Assembly (NCBI GenBank): GCA_947476535.1
Contig: CANJRC010000010.1
Span: 1-62,551, forward strand
Source of the DNA: Betaproteobacteria bacterium
GTDB lineage: Bacteria; Pseudomonadota; Gammaproteobacteria; Burkholderiales; SG8-39
Direction of reading: 5' to 3'
Length of the DNA stretch: 62,551 bases
This document shows positions 35,728-45,585 of this stretch, piece by piece; the first letter of the stretch is position 1; each line of letters opens with the position of its first letter. The notes under the pieces were generated by a model. The model had not been told where the DNA came from, ran no database searches, and saw only the letters and a list, made by a program, of their open reading frames with translations. Both the position numbers and the translations under genes were made by a program.

Positions 35728-37767
35728 CTAGGCTTTCGGCACGGCGGGTTCGGCGATGTCGAGGCTGATCAGCTCGACGCCTTCGCTGACCTGGTCCCCC
35801 ACCTTGAAATGGATGGCGGCAACGCGGCCGTCGGCGTGCGCGCTGATGGTGTGCTCCATCTTCATGGCTTCCATGACTAGCAGCGGCGTGCCCTTGGTGA
35901 CGGCCGCCCCCTGGGCGACCAGCACTGCGGTGACGCGGCCGGGCATGGGGGCGCTGAGCGAGCCGCCTACCGCCTCGTCCGCCATGTCGCGGTGCATGGG
36001 ATCCTGCAACCGCATGCGGATGCGTCGCGCATTGTGGAACACATCGACGCTGCCGCCTTCGTGGCCGCGGCCCAGCACCACGCGTCCGGAGAAATGCTCG
36101 CCGTCGACCTGGGCCTCGGTCCAGCCGTCGGCATCGGAGTGGCCGGACAAGCGGTGGCTGGTGCCGCCGATCTCCAGGACATAGCCGGCGTTGCCGTGGA
36201 AGACGTCGACGGTGACGCTTTGCTCGCCCGCGGAAAACTCGTAGGACACATGCCGGTCGCCGTCATTGCCATCGGTGCGCCAGCCGTCCGACAGGCTCCA
36301 CGGCGAATGCGGGTCGGCGGATCCCTGCGCGCGGTCCAGCGTGGCGCGCTCGAGGGCGCAGGATTGGGCCAGCGTGGCCAGGGCCAGCGCATGCAGCGGC
36401 AGCGCTTCCTCATCGGGGAACAGTTCCTCGCGATTGCGCTCGATCAGGCCGGTGTCGAGGTCGGCTTTGGAAAACGCTGCCGAGTTCGCAACGCGCGCGA
36501 GGAAATCGATGTTGGTGGCGGGGCCCGCGACATGGAATTCGGACAGCGCCGTGCGCAGGCGCGCGAGGGCTGCCGGTCGGTCGGTGTCCCACACCACGAG
36601 CTTGGCAATCATGGGGTCGTACCAGGGCGAGATCTCGTCGCCTGAACGCACGCCCGTGTCGATGCGCACGTGGTTGCTTGCGGCAGGCGTGACCAGCGCG
36701 GTGATGCGTCCGGTGGCCGGCAGGAAGCCGCGATCCGGGTCTTCAGCGTAGATACGCGCTTCGATGGCGTGCCCATGCGCGTTGATGCGGCCCTGCGGCA
36801 GCGGCATCGGTTCGCCCGCGGCGACGCGCAGCTGCCACTCGACGAGGTCCACCCCGGTGATCATCTCGGTGACCGGGTGCTCGACCTGCAGGCGCGTGTT
36901 CATTTCCATGAAGTGGAATTTTCCTGCGGCGTCGACGATGAACTCCACGGTGCCGGCGCCGACGTAGCCGATGGCGCGCGCGGCGGCAATCGCTGCATCG
37001 GCCATGGGCGTGCGCCGGGCATTGCGCATGCCGGGGGCTGGTGCTTCCTCCAGCACCTTCTGGTGGCGGCGTTGCACCGAGCAATCGCGCTCGAACAAGT
37101 GCACGCAGTTGCCCTGCGTGTCGGCGAACACCTGCATCTCGATGTGGCGCGGGCGCTCGAGGTATTTCTCCAGCAGCACGCGCGCATCGCCAAATGCGGA
37201 GGCGGCTTCACGCTGGCAGCCGGCCAGCGCTGCGGCGAACTCCTCCGCGCGCGCAACGATGCGCATTCCCTTGCCGCCGCCGCCCGCGGACGCCTTGATG
37301 AGTACCGGGTAGCCGATGCGATCGGCTTCCTTTTGCAGTGTCGCGCCGTCCTGATCGTCGCCGTGGTAGCCGGGCACCAGTGGCACGCCAGCGCGGTCCA
37401 TCAGCGCCTTCGAGGCGGCCTTGTCGCCCATGGCGCGGATGGCGGATGCGGGCGGCCCGACGAAGACCAGCCCGGCCGCTGCGCAGGCTTCGGCGAGGGC
37501 GGCGTTCTCGGACAGGAAGCCGTAGCCGGGGTGGATGGCCTGGGCGCCGGATCTTCTCGCCGCGTCGATGATGGCATCAATCGACAGGTAGCTCTCCCTG
37601 GCCGCCGCCGGACCGATGCGCAGCGCCTCGTCGGCCATGCTCACGTGCAGCGCGCGCGCGTCCGCATCCGAGTACACGGCGATGCAGCGGATGCCCATGC
37701 GGCGCGCGGTGCGCATCACGCGGCAGGCGATTTCACCCCGGTTGGCGATCAGTATACTTGAGAACAT
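35728..37767 (-). CDS. liuD: 3-methylcrotonyl-CoA carboxylase, biotin-containing alpha subunit
   Basis: The 679-residue protein starts with FSSILIANRGEIACRVMRTARRMG, the biotin carboxylase N-domain, followed by the ATP-grasp loop KASAGGGGKGMRI near residue 160 and the EMNTRLQVEHPVTE motif near 290. The C-terminal biotinyl domain has the carrier Lys in VMEAMKMEH near 648. It carboxylates biotin with ATP and bicarbonate. Its beta partner lies 46 bp upstream, and isovaleryl-CoA dehydrogenase belongs to the same strand, which favours methylcrotonyl-CoA (leucine degradation) over propionyl- or geranyl-CoA. The lyase and methylglutaconyl-CoA hydratase genes are not here. Confidence 0.9.
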   Translation of the reverse strand: MFSSILIANRGEIACRVMRTARRMGIRCIAVYSDADARALHVSMADEALRIGPAAARESYLSIDAIIDAARRSGAQAIHPGYGFLSENAALAEACAAAGLVFVGPPASAIRAMGDKAASKALMDRAGVPLVPGYHGDDQDGATLQKEADRIGYPVLIKASAGGGGKGMRIVARAEEFAAALAGCQREAASAFGDARVLLEKYLERPRHIEMQVFADTQGNCVHLFERDCSVQRRHQKVLEEAPAPGMRNARRTPMADAAIAAARAIGYVGAGTVEFIVDAAGKFHFMEMNTRLQVEHPVTEMITGVDLVEWQLRVAAGEPMPLPQGRINAHGHAIEARIYAEDPDRGFLPATGRITALVTPAASNHVRIDTGVRSGDEISPWYDPMIAKLVVWDTDRPAALARLRTALSEFHVAGPATNIDFLARVANSAAFSKADLDTGLIERNREELFPDEEALPLHALALATLAQSCALERATLDRAQGSADPHSPWSLSDGWRTDGNDGDRHVSYEFSAGEQSVTVDVFHGNAGYVLEIGGTSHRLSGHSDADGWTEAQVDGEHFSGRVVLGRGHEGGSVDVFHNARRIRMRLQDPMHRDMADEAVGGSLSAPMPGRVTAVLVAQGAAVTKGTPLLVMEAMKMEHTISAHADGRVAAIHFKVGDQVSEGVELISLDIAEPAVPKA

Positions 37768-37813
37768 TTTATTAATTCATCTCCGCAAGACGGGGACTGT
37801 GTATCGAAATTGA

Positions 37814-39421
37814 TTACATCCTGAACACGCCGAAGCGGGTGTCCGGAATGGGTGCGTTGAGCGATGCGGAGAGGGCGAGCGCGAGCACGCGGCGGGTGTC
37901 GGCGGGCGCGATGATGCCGTCGTCCCACAAGCGCGCGCTGGCAAAGTACGGGTGCCCCTGGCGCTCATACTGATCGAGGATGGGCTGCTTGAACTTCTCC
38001 TCTGCCTCCGCAGGCCATTGTTCGCCGCGCGCTTCCATGCCGTCGCGCTTGACCGTCGCGAGCACGGCCGCGGCCTGCGTGCCGCCCATGACCGAAATGC
38101 GTGCGTTGGGCCACATCCACAGGAAGCGCGGCGAGAAGGCGCGGCCGCACATGCCGTAATTGCCGGCGCCGAAAGATCCGCCGATGACCACGGTGAATTT
38201 CGGCACCTGCGCGCAGGACACTGCAGTGACCAGTTTCGCGCCGTCCTTGGCGATGCCGGCCGCCTCGTACTTCCTGCCCACCATGAAGCCGCTGATGTTC
38301 TGCAGGAAGACGAGCGGGATCTTGCGCTGGCAGCACAGCTCGATGAAGTGCGCGCCCTTGAGCGCCGATTCAGAGAACAGGATGCCGTTGTTGGCCACGA
38401 TGCCCACCGGGTAGCCCCAGATGCGCGCGAAGCCGGTGACGAGCGTGGTGCCGTACTGCGCCTTGAATTCGTCGAGTTCGCTGCCATCGACGATGCGTGC
38501 AATGACTTCGCGCACGTCGTAGGGTTTCCTTGCGTCGGAGGGGATGATGCCTCCCAGCTCGTCGGCGGGCAGCAGCGGTTCGCGCGGCGCTGCGAGGTCG
38601 AGCTTCACATCCTTCGTTGTGTTGAGGTGCGCGACGATGCGCCGCGCGATGGCCAGCGCGTGGGCATCGTTCAACGCGTAGTGGTCGGCCACGCCCGATT
38701 GGCGCGCGTGCACGTCGGCGCCGCCGAGTTCTTCCGGCGTCACCACTTCGCCGGTGGCGGCTTTCACCAATGGCGGGCCGCCAAGGAAAATGGTGCCCTG
38801 CTCCTTGACGATGATGGTCTCGTCCGACATGGCCGGGACGTAGGCGCCGCCCGCGGTGCAGGAACCCATGACCACGGCCACCTGCGCGATGCCCATGGAT
38901 GATAGCGTGGCCTGGTTGTAGAAGATGCGGCCGAAATGCTCGCGGTCGGGAAACACGTTGTCCTGCTCGGGCAGGAAGGCGCCGCCCGAATCCACGAGGT
39001 AGATGCAGGGCAGGCGGCTCTCGCGCGCAATCTCCTGCGCGCGCAGGTGTTTCTTCACCGTGATCGGGTAGTAGGTGCCGCCCTTGACCGTGGCGTCGTT
39101 GGCGATGATGACGCACTCGCGACCGGACACACGCCCGATGCCGGTGATGATGCCCGCGCCCGGGGCGTCGTTGCCGTACATGTCCCAGGCGGCCAGCTGC
39201 GAGAACTCGAGGAAGGGCGCGCCCGGGTCGAGCAGGGCGCGCACGCGATCGCGCGGCAAGAGCTTGCCACGCGCGAGGTGCCGGGCGCGCGCCGTCTCGC
39301 CGCCACCCGCGGCGATGGCGGCGATCTTGCCGCGCAGGTCGACCTCGAGCGTTGTCATGGCCTCGGCATTGCGGCGGAATTCGTCGCTGTGGACGTTTGC
39401 GCTGGTCTTGATGACCGTCAT
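37814..39421 (-). CDS. liuB: 3-methylcrotonyl-CoA carboxylase, carboxyltransferase beta subunit
   Basis: The 535-residue length is that of MccB. Two crotonase-like carboxyltransferase halves are visible: [18 protein letters not shown] and [20 protein letters not shown] with [21 protein letters not shown] in the N-half; [43 protein letters not shown] and [11 protein letters not shown] in the C-half. These carry the glycine-rich oxyanion loops. It moves CO2 from biotin to methylcrotonyl-CoA. It precedes the alpha subunit in the same transcript and is 52 bp downstream of a LOG-family gene. Confidence 0.94.
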   Translation of the reverse strand: MTVIKTSANVHSDEFRRNAEAMTTLEVDLRGKIAAIAAGGGETARARHLARGKLLPRDRVRALLDPGAPFLEFSQLAAWDMYGNDAPGAGIITGIGRVSGRECVIIANDATVKGGTYYPITVKKHLRAQEIARESRLPCIYLVDSGGAFLPEQDNVFPDREHFGRIFYNQATLSSMGIAQVAVVMGSCTAGGAYVPAMSDETIIVKEQGTIFLGGPPLVKAATGEVVTPEELGGADVHARQSGVADHYALNDAHALAIARRIVAHLNTTKDVKLDLAAPREPLLPADELGGIIPSDARKPYDVREVIARIVDGSELDEFKAQYGTTLVTGFARIWGYPVGIVANNGILFSESALKGAHFIELCCQRKIPLVFLQNISGFMVGRKYEAAGIAKDGAKLVTAVSCAQVPKFTVVIGGSFGAGNYGMCGRAFSPRFLWMWPNARISVMGGTQAAAVLATVKRDGMEARGEQWPAEAEEKFKQPILDQYERQGHPYFASARLWDDGIIAPADTRRVLALALSASLNAPIPDTRFGVFRM

Positions 39422-39473
39422 CGATCGTTCCTCAATGGTTCCGCTATTGGGCTTCCTGCCCGATAGTCAGGTG

Positions 39474-40091
39474 TCAGGTTTTGTCCCGCAGGCCCGCGCT
39501 CAGGGGCGCAGATTCGCCTGCGGTCTGCGTCCGATATTGCGCCATCTTGTGCAGCAGTGCCACCGGGTCCGCGTCCGCCAGCGCCAGCGCGCGGTGCGGG
39601 TCGCTGACGAAGCCCTCGGTCACCATGTGGTCGAACAGCGCGACCATCGGCTGGAAGAAGCCAGCGACGTCGAGCAGCCCGACTGGCTTGGCATGGAATC
39701 GCAGCTGCGCCCAGGTCAGCACCTCGAAGTATTCCTCCAGGGTGCCGTAACCGCCGGGCAGAGCGACAAAGCCATCCGAGAGCTCCGCCATCATGGCCTT
39801 GCGCTCGTGCATGGAGTCCACCACGTGCAGCCGCGTCAGGCCGCCCTGGCCGACTTCGCGCTGTATCAGGCTGTCGGGAATGACACCGGTCACCGCGCCG
39901 CCCGCCTCCAGCGTGGCGCGGGCGAGGATGCCCATCATGCCCACGCTGCCGCCGCCATAGACGAGTTCGATGCCGCGCGCCGCCAGCAAGGTACCGAGGG
40001 CACGTGCCGCCGCGGCGTACTCCGGGCGGTGGCCAGCGCGCGAGCCGCAGAAAACGGCCAGCGCGCGAAACGCCGGAGTGGAATCCGCCAT
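39474..40091 (-). CDS. LOG-family (TIGR00730) nucleotide 5'-monophosphate phosphoribohydrolase
   Basis: The 205-residue Rossmann-like protein has the two signature parts of the family: VFCGSRAGHRPEY near residue 13 and the active-site PGGYGTLEEYFE near 108, with GGGSVGMMG between them. The bound Arg and Glu of that motif cleave the N-glycosidic bond of nucleoside monophosphates. The plant and actinobacterial relatives release cytokinin; in this organism it may act in nucleotide salvage. It lies in the middle of the leucine cluster, 3 bp after the isomerase gene, so it is co-transcribed. Confidence 0.92.
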   Translation of the reverse strand: MADSTPAFRALAVFCGSRAGHRPEYAAAARALGTLLAARGIELVYGGGSVGMMGILARATLEAGGAVTGVIPDSLIQREVGQGGLTRLHVVDSMHERKAMMAELSDGFVALPGGYGTLEEYFEVLTWAQLRFHAKPVGLLDVAGFFQPMVALFDHMVTEGFVSDPHRALALADADPVALLHKMAQYRTQTAGESAPLSAGLRDKT

Positions 40092-40094
40092 CGG

Positions 40095-40697
40095 TTACCA
40101 GCCCCCGGTGGCAAGCCACTTCTCGACTTGCTCGAGTCGATCGGCGCCCCAGAAGGGCTCGCCGTCGATAAGGATGTAGGGCGAGCCGAACACGCCCTTG
40201 GCCATGGCTTTTTCGACCTCGAGCTTGGTGCGGTCCTTGGTGGCGGTGTCGTTGAGGCCTGCCAGGACATCGGGCGCCACATGTCCCAGTTTCGCGGCAA
40301 CGCCGGCCACGGCATCCGGCGACGCGATGTCGATCGCATCGACAAAATAGGCGCGATACAAGGCGAGCGCGAGGGCCCGCGCCGCTTTCGGATCGCGCGC
40401 TTCAAGCCAGTAATAGGCGCGCACCGCGGCGGTCGTGGATATCGGAAATACTGACGGCTGGTGGAATGGCAGACCGTGGTACCTCGCACTACGCGGGAAA
40501 TCCTGCAAGGCATACTGCCCCTTCAAGGGGATGCCCGGCAAAGCCTGCATGCCGGTGGTCTTGAACACGACCCCCAGCAGGATGGGGCGCCACAGCACCT
40601 CGCGCCCGTGCTTTGCGGCAATGGCATCGATTTTTTCGGCGGCGATGTATCCATAAGGTGAGGAGAAATCGAAATAGAACTCGATGGGTGCGGCCAT
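40095..40697 (-). CDS. 2-hydroxychromene-2-carboxylate isomerase/DsbA-like (kappa GST) protein
   Basis: The 200-residue protein begins with IEFYFDFSSPYGYIAAEKI: the kappa-class thioredoxin fold in which a Ser replaces the catalytic Cys of DsbA. The cis-Pro loop GVFGSPYILIDGEPFWGADRL near residue 168 is that of HCCA isomerases. The family uses glutathione in naphthalene breakdown or serves other glutathione-linked reactions. No aromatic ring dioxygenase is near, so its substrate here is unknown. It ends 3 bp before the LOG-family gene. Confidence 0.9.
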   Translation of the reverse strand: MAAPIEFYFDFSSPYGYIAAEKIDAIAAKHGREVLWRPILLGVVFKTTGMQALPGIPLKGQYALQDFPRSARYHGLPFHQPSVFPISTTAAVRAYYWLEARDPKAARALALALYRAYFVDAIDIASPDAVAGVAAKLGHVAPDVLAGLNDTATKDRTKLEVEKAMAKGVFGSPYILIDGEPFWGADRLEQVEKWLATGGW

Positions 40698-40747
40698 GCT
40701 TCAATTCCTTATAAACGGTAACGGGACCACGGCAGGCGGGGCGGCGC

Positions 40748-41125
40748 TTACATGAATAACTGGCGAACCCACTGGCCGACCAGGCGTCCCGGCGTCATGG
40801 TGAAGACGAAGGCAATCATCAGGCCGACATAGGCGCCGCGCATGCAGCGCAGATGCGTTTCGCGCTTGCCGTTGCGGATGGCGATGATCCCCGCGACGAT
40901 CGACACGATCGTCACCACGCTGAGGATGTGGATCCAGCTGAAATTGCCACTGGACTTGATGCCGAACGATCCCACGGCCGTCACCAGCATGAGCGCAATC
41001 CACAGGCGTCCCATGAGCTTGTGAACGAAGGTGCCCTTGGGGCGCGCGAGGACGACGCCGCCGAGGATCATGGAGGGCACGGCGGCAAAGATGTGGAGCA
41101 GAATTGTCGTGGAGATGGTGGGCAT
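40748..41125 (-). CDS. DUF2306-type small membrane protein
   Basis: The 125-residue protein has four hydrophobic segments: ILLHIFAAVPSMILGGVVLA, LMGRLWIALMLVTAVGSFG, IHILSVVTIVSIVAGIIAI and GAYVGLMIAFVFTMTPGRL. The His in the first helix, the K-G-T-x-x-H-K-x-x-G-R-x-W motif after it and the H-I-L-S motif are usual for DUF2306, a family with no known activity. It may be a heme or quinone protein, but I cannot support it. It lies between the RidA and HCCA isomerase genes in the same direction. Confidence 0.8.
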   Translation of the reverse strand: MPTISTTILLHIFAAVPSMILGGVVLARPKGTFVHKLMGRLWIALMLVTAVGSFGIKSSGNFSWIHILSVVTIVSIVAGIIAIRNGKRETHLRCMRGAYVGLMIAFVFTMTPGRLVGQWVRQLFM

Positions 41126-41174
41126 CCCGGTTTCCTTTTGGTTTCCTTTAGGTTTCCTGGGGAGATTCTCGGTA

Positions 41175-41555
41175 TCAGCGCAGGTGCGCCGTCACTTCGA
41201 TTTCTATTTTCATGCGCGGGTCGATCAGTTCGGCAATCACGGTGGTGTTGGCAGGACGCGCGCGGCCCAGGTGCTTGCCGAACACGGGCGCCACGCGCTC
41301 GAAATCGGCGCGGGCAGCCAGGAATGCGCGCACCCGCACCACGTCATCGAGGCAGCTGCCCGCCTCGGCCAGCGCCGTGGCGATGTTGCGAAAGCACTGC
41401 TCGGCCTGCATCACCACGTCGTCATCGATGCTCATCCTGGCGTAGTCGAATCCGGTGGTCCCGGACACGAACACCCAGTCGTCATCGACGACGGCGCGAC
41501 TGTATCCGGCGACGGCCTCGAAGCTGGAACCTGAAGAAATCAGTTTTCTGGTCAT
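41175..41555 (-). CDS. RidA/YjgF-family protein
   Basis: From ATG 41555 the 126-residue protein has the family pattern: WVFVSGTTGFDYA, QAEQCFRNIATALAEAGSCLDDVVRVRAFLA, RPANTTVIAELIDPRMKIEIEVTAHL. The late conserved Arg of RidA, which holds the carboxylate of 2-aminoacrylate, is in the RPANTT or PRMKIEIE region. It would deaminate reactive enamines or imines as a trimer in the cytoplasm. It sits 29 bp downstream of an SDR gene in the leucine cluster. Confidence 0.92.
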   Translation of the reverse strand: MTRKLISSGSSFEAVAGYSRAVVDDDWVFVSGTTGFDYARMSIDDDVVMQAEQCFRNIATALAEAGSCLDDVVRVRAFLAARADFERVAPVFGKHLGRARPANTTVIAELIDPRMKIEIEVTAHLR

Positions 41556-41584
41556 GTCTTTGAATGGAAGGGTTTGAGGGGGTG

Positions 41585-42277
41585 TTACCAGGGGATCGGC
41601 GCCCCGGTGTAATCGAGGAACCGGCCGTTGTCTTTCCCTGTGGCACGGGCGATGACCTGGCGCAGTCCGCTGGCGCTGGTGACGACGTCGAGCGGTGCGC
41701 TGGGCCCGCCCATGTCGGTGCGCACCCAGCCCGGATGCATCGTGAGGCAGATCACGCCCTTGGCGCCCAGCTCGCCGCTTGCGCACTTGAGCGCGGCATT
41801 CAACGCCGCCTTGCTGGCGCGGTACAGCCACCCGCTTGTGTCTCTCATCCCATGGCTTCCGCTCATCTGCGCGATCGACCCCATGCTGCTCGACAGGTAC
41901 ACCAGGCGCCCGCTGGCGCGTGCCACCAGCGGGCCGATGACGGCCATGGAGCGCATGGGCGCGAGCACGTTGACGCGCATGACTTCCTCGAAGTCCTGTT
42001 CATCGGGGGCGACGAGTGAATTGTTGTCGCCGCCATACACCCCGGCCGAATGAATGAACACGTCGATCGCCGTGGCGGCCAGCGATGCCGCCAATGCCTC
42101 GAATTGCCCCGCGTTGCTGACATCCAGCTGGCGCGGCTCCACTCCCATGACGCGCAGGCGCGATTCGGCCCCGGCATCGCGGCAGGTGCCGATGACCCGG
42201 CAGCCCTCGGCGGCGTACTGGCGCGCCAGTTCCAGGCCGATGCCGCGGCTGGCGCCCGCGATCAGGACGCTGGGCAT
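41585..42277 (-). CDS. Short-chain dehydrogenase/reductase (SDR), C-factor-like
   Basis: The 230-residue protein has the cofactor motif LIAGASRGIGLELARQY near residue 5, the N-A-G-type strand HSAGVYGGDN, and the catalytic Tyr-Lys in LYRASKAALNAAL near 157 with Ser in YLSSSMGS near 131. The changed glycine pattern GASRGIG is the classical one. NADP preference is suggested by Arg after the second strand (GTCRDAG). Small SDRs of this kind resemble CsgA/C-factor. It is the second gene of the cluster, after isovaleryl-CoA dehydrogenase. Confidence 0.9.
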   Translation of the reverse strand: MPSVLIAGASRGIGLELARQYAAEGCRVIGTCRDAGAESRLRVMGVEPRQLDVSNAGQFEALAASLAATAIDVFIHSAGVYGGDNNSLVAPDEQDFEEVMRVNVLAPMRSMAVIGPLVARASGRLVYLSSSMGSIAQMSGSHGMRDTSGWLYRASKAALNAALKCASGELGAKGVICLTMHPGWVRTDMGGPSAPLDVVTSASGLRQVIARATGKDNGRFLDYTGAPIPW

Positions 42278-42329
42278 CGCCGCAGCATCGAGAGCGTCGG
42301 TGGAGAGGAGGCGCGGTGCAGATCGCGCA

Positions 42330-43529
42330 TCAGGCGGTTTCTGCGAACAGTTCGCGACCGATCAGCCAGCGCCGGATCTCGGAGGTGCCGGCGCCGATCT
42401 CGTAGAGCTTGGCGTCGCGCCACAACCGGCCGGTTGGGTAGTCGTTGATGTAGCCGTTGCCGCCCAGGCACTGGATGGCTTCGCCCGCCATCCAGGTGGC
42501 TTTCTCTGCCGCATAGAGGATGGCGCCTGCGGCGTCCTTGCGCGTCGTCTCGCCGCGGTCGCAGGCCTGTCCCACCGCATACACGTAGGCGCGGCAGGCA
42601 TTCAGGGTGGTGTACATGTCGGCCAGCTTGCCCTGCATGAGCTGGAATTCGCCGATCGATTGCCCGAACTGCTTTCGCTCATGCACGTAGGGAATGACGA
42701 CGTCCATGCAGGCTTGCATGACACCGAGCGGCCCGCCCGACAGCACGGCACGTTCGTAATCGAGCCCGGACATGAGGACCTTCACCCCGCTGCCCACCGA
42801 CGAGAGCACGTTGTCTTCCGGCACTTCGCAGTCCTGGAACACCAGCTCGCAGGTGTTGGAGCCGCGCATGCCCAGCTTGTCCAGCTTGGGCGAGGTGGAG
42901 AAGCCGCGCATGCCTTTTTCGATCAGGAAGGCGGTCATGCCTGACTTGGCATGCGCCGGCCCGCCGTCGGTTTTGGCATACACCACCAGCACATCGGCAT
43001 CCGGGCCGTTGGTGATCCACATCTTGGTCCCGTTCAGAAAGAAGCGACCGTTGCGGTACTCAGCACGCATCTTCATCGACACCACGTCGGAGCCGGCGCC
43101 CGGCTCCGACATGGCCAGCGCGCCGACATGTTCGCCCGAGATCAGCTTCGGCAGGTACTTGCGCCGCTGCGCGTCGCTGCCATTCCTGCGGATCTGGTTG
43201 ACGCACAGGTTGGAGTGCGCGCCATAGGACAGGCCCACCGATGCCGAGGCGCGGCTGATCTCCTCCATGGCGACGATGTGGGCAAGGTAACCCATGTGGG
43301 TGCCGCCTAGATCTTCTTCGACAGTGATGCCGAGGAGGCCGAGCGCGCCGAACTTCTTCCACAAGTCCATGGGGAACTGGTTGCTGCGGTCGATGTCGGC
43401 TGCGCGGGGCGCGATCTCCGATTGCGCGAAGCTGCGGACGCTCTCGCGCAGCATGTCGATGTCCTCGCCCAGTGCAAAGCGCAGCCCGGGCAGGTCGATC
43501 TGGGGCACGACGGCGGTGTTGTTAGCCAT
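42330..43529 (-). CDS. liuA: Isovaleryl-CoA dehydrogenase
   Basis: The start at 43529 has AAGGA at good spacing; ATG 43535 is nearer to that site. The 399-residue acyl-CoA dehydrogenase carries [21 protein letters not shown] and [18 protein letters not shown], and the C-domain has [15 protein letters not shown], where the Glu is at the unusual helix-G position typical of isovaleryl-CoA dehydrogenase, followed by [19 protein letters not shown]. It oxidises isovaleryl-CoA to 3-methylcrotonyl-CoA, the substrate of the carboxylase encoded downstream on this strand. It is the first gene of the cluster. Confidence 0.95.
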   Translation of the reverse strand: MANNTAVVPQIDLPGLRFALGEDIDMLRESVRSFAQSEIAPRAADIDRSNQFPMDLWKKFGALGLLGITVEEDLGGTHMGYLAHIVAMEEISRASASVGLSYGAHSNLCVNQIRRNGSDAQRRKYLPKLISGEHVGALAMSEPGAGSDVVSMKMRAEYRNGRFFLNGTKMWITNGPDADVLVVYAKTDGGPAHAKSGMTAFLIEKGMRGFSTSPKLDKLGMRGSNTCELVFQDCEVPEDNVLSSVGSGVKVLMSGLDYERAVLSGGPLGVMQACMDVVIPYVHERKQFGQSIGEFQLMQGKLADMYTTLNACRAYVYAVGQACDRGETTRKDAAGAILYAAEKATWMAGEAIQCLGGNGYINDYPTGRLWRDAKLYEIGAGTSEIRRWLIGRELFAETA

Positions 43530-43616
43530 GGTCATTCCTTGCTGGAGGCTGGTGGGGCGGTCTCGCGCCCTGCCACAAGAGCCGCAGCGCGCAGATGGCC
43601 GGTATTATTGCCTATC

Positions 43617-43646
43617 AGGCTGTTGAAAAACGATTTCCGAGCCGGC
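43617..43646. repeat. Single copy of a GGCTGTTGAAAA element end
   Basis: The 43617 sequence AGGCTGTTGAAAAACG matches the left end of the inverted-repeat element at 57773-57908 and continues with TTTCCGA against CTTCCCGA there. Only one end is evident. It lies between the isovaleryl-CoA dehydrogenase and the isomerase-like genes. It may be a decayed small mobile element. Confidence 0.4.
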
Positions 43647-43692
43647 CAAATTCGCTTTCTCATGGTTGGCCCGAGGTGGCTGGAAGGTTCTG

Positions 43693-44496
43693 TCAGTGAG
43701 CGACGCTTGGCGGGAGCAGTGCGAGGGTGGCCTCGCGCGACCTGCGCACCCGCTCATCGGTGCTGAAATCGCGGTTCGGGACTTCGACCCCGATGGTGAT
43801 GCCGGCTGGCACCTCGGCCAGCAGGCCGCGCAACGGCAGGTCACCGTCACCGGGGATGAGCCGGTGCTGGCGCGCTTCGGTGAGCTGGTCGGCGAGTGGC
43901 ATCTGGGTCGGGCCGTCCGAGAGCTGCACGCGGCCGATCCAGTCGCGATGCGCGCGTACATCCTCGAGGGTGCCGCCGTAACGAAAGAAATGCAGTGTAT
44001 CGAGCAGGATGCGCACATCCGGCCGGCCGATGCGCTGAAAAAACCGCACGGCCTGCTGCAGGGTTTTCAGCGTGGCGCGTCGGGATATTTCCGTCACGAC
44101 GCGAAACCCGAATGTGTCCGCCAATTCACAGGCGCGCGCGAAACAGTCCTCGATGCGTGCCTCGTCCTCGTCGCGGGGCAAGAGGTTGATGATGCCGTTG
44201 CCGAGAACTTTCCCGGATTCCATGGCGGGAATGAAACTCGCAGCGTCTGTGTCAGCCTGTATGTTGAAGGCCTCGATCATGTCGACGGTCACGCCCAGAT
44301 CATTGCAGCGCTGGCGCGTTTCGCGGCGCGAGGCGGTGTCTCCCAGCAGGTGGAAGTCCTGGTAGGGCAGCATGGGGTTGACGAGCAGGCTCACGCGCTG
44401 GAACCCGTGCTTCGCGGCAAGGGTGATGAAGGAGGGCGCGTCCAGATCAACGGCGGTGAGGAACTCCAGGCACAGGGAGTGACTGCGCGGGTGCAT
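43693..44496 (-). CDS. Sugar phosphate isomerase/epimerase-like TIM-barrel protein
   Basis: The 267-residue protein shows an AP-endonuclease-2 type TIM barrel: LCLEFLTAVDLDAPSFITLAAKHGFQRVSLLVN at the start, DMIEAFNIQAD, LADTFGFRVVTEIS, VRILLDTLHFFRYGGTLEDVR with the metal-binding Asp and His, and GVEVPNRDFS near the end. Metal ligands Glu, Asp, His and Glu can be seen in these segments. It is cytoplasmic. The neighbour 44521-45327 has the same fold and strand, so the two may act on one substrate or form a set. The reaction is not known. Confidence 0.85.
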   Translation of the reverse strand: MHPRSHSLCLEFLTAVDLDAPSFITLAAKHGFQRVSLLVNPMLPYQDFHLLGDTASRRETRQRCNDLGVTVDMIEAFNIQADTDAASFIPAMESGKVLGNGIINLLPRDEDEARIEDCFARACELADTFGFRVVTEISRRATLKTLQQAVRFFQRIGRPDVRILLDTLHFFRYGGTLEDVRAHRDWIGRVQLSDGPTQMPLADQLTEARQHRLIPGDGDLPLRGLLAEVPAGITIGVEVPNRDFSTDERVRRSREATLALLPPSVAH

Positions 44497-44520
44497 GTCG
44501 GCGGGCGTCGCGGCGTTTCG

Positions 44521-45327
44521 TCAATCGCCGGCGAGAAAGCGATGCGCCGTGTCAAACAGGATGTCGGCCCGTTGTGATGCCGGCAGCTTGCCGCGCTCCC
44601 CGCCCAGTGGCGTCTCGACGCTGATGTCGATGGTCAGCGGCAGCGTGGCCATGAGGGCGCGTAAGGGCAGGCCGCCTTCACCGGCCGGCAGCCGGTTGTG
44701 GCGCGCCTCGAAGCGCAAACCGTCCATGCTGTCGGGGGCCTGGGCCGGTGCGTCGCACAACTGCATGTAGCGCAGCAGCGAGGGATCGATGCGGGCGATG
44801 TCCTCGAGCAGGGTTCCGGCGCGATTGATGTGCAGGGCGTCGATGACGATGCCGCTGTTGGGCTGGCCGGCATCGGCAACGAGTTTGCGGGCCTGTGCCA
44901 GCGTTTTTACTTCCGAGATCACCATGTATTCGAGGTTGATGTTCAGGCCGAAGGGCTGGGCCTCGACGCAGAACTGGGCATAGGTGTCGGCGGCTCGCGC
45001 GAGGTCCGGGTCGAGGCCTGCGGCCAGGACCTGGCGTGTGCCCAGCTGGGCGGCAGCTTCTAGTACGCCCTTGTAGGCGCCGGGCTTGGTGTCGGGGCGC
45101 AGCCATAGCACTTCGATGTCGAGGACCTTGATCCCGGTGTCATCCAGTCGCTTGAGCGTTTCGCGCATCATCGGCGTGTCGCCGATCATCGGGTAGATAG
45201 GATCGGTTTCACGGGCCGGGCTGAGCCTGAGATTGATGCCGGAAAACCCGGCCTCGGCCGCGGTGGTGACCATCTCGGGCGGCGTCAGTTCCAGTACGCA
45301 CATGTGAGCGAGTGAGAGCAGAGGCAT
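44521..45327 (-). CDS. Sugar phosphate isomerase/epimerase-like TIM-barrel protein
   Basis: The 268-residue protein is a second AP-endonuclease-2-type barrel with LAHMCVLELTPPEMVTTAAEAGFSGINLRL, KVLDIEVLWLRP, GLNINLEYMVISEV (metal Glu), SGIVIDALHINRAG (Asp/His) and IDISVETPLGGERG (last Glu). It ends in a similar way to its neighbour 43693-44496 (SQRADILFDTAHRFLA), and they are 24 bp apart, so they are likely paralogs. Xylose-isomerase-like proteins of this group often act in inositol, keto-acid or unusual sugar breakdown. I cannot name the substrate. Confidence 0.85.
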   Translation of the reverse strand: MPLLSLAHMCVLELTPPEMVTTAAEAGFSGINLRLSPARETDPIYPMIGDTPMMRETLKRLDDTGIKVLDIEVLWLRPDTKPGAYKGVLEAAAQLGTRQVLAAGLDPDLARAADTYAQFCVEAQPFGLNINLEYMVISEVKTLAQARKLVADAGQPNSGIVIDALHINRAGTLLEDIARIDPSLLRYMQLCDAPAQAPDSMDGLRFEARHNRLPAGEGGLPLRALMATLPLTIDISVETPLGGERGKLPASQRADILFDTAHRFLAGD

Positions 45328-45585
45328 GTTTTTCCTTGTCTGATGGTGCCGCTATTGAGGCCGCAGTCTGAGGGCTCGGGCAGTGGATGGGGCAGCGCGG
45401 ATAATGGCGCATGGGCCGCGGTTTGTCACCCGCCTTTGGCCGCCCGTGGCTGATCCGGATGACGCCGCGGGCAATCAAGTGCGCCGGGACGGTCAAAGTG
45501 GGAAAATCGACGCAGAGGCCACGCCGCTGGCGTGAGTATTTTTACGCGCGGGACATAAGCCCCGCGTCCACAGGGACACCGCCAT

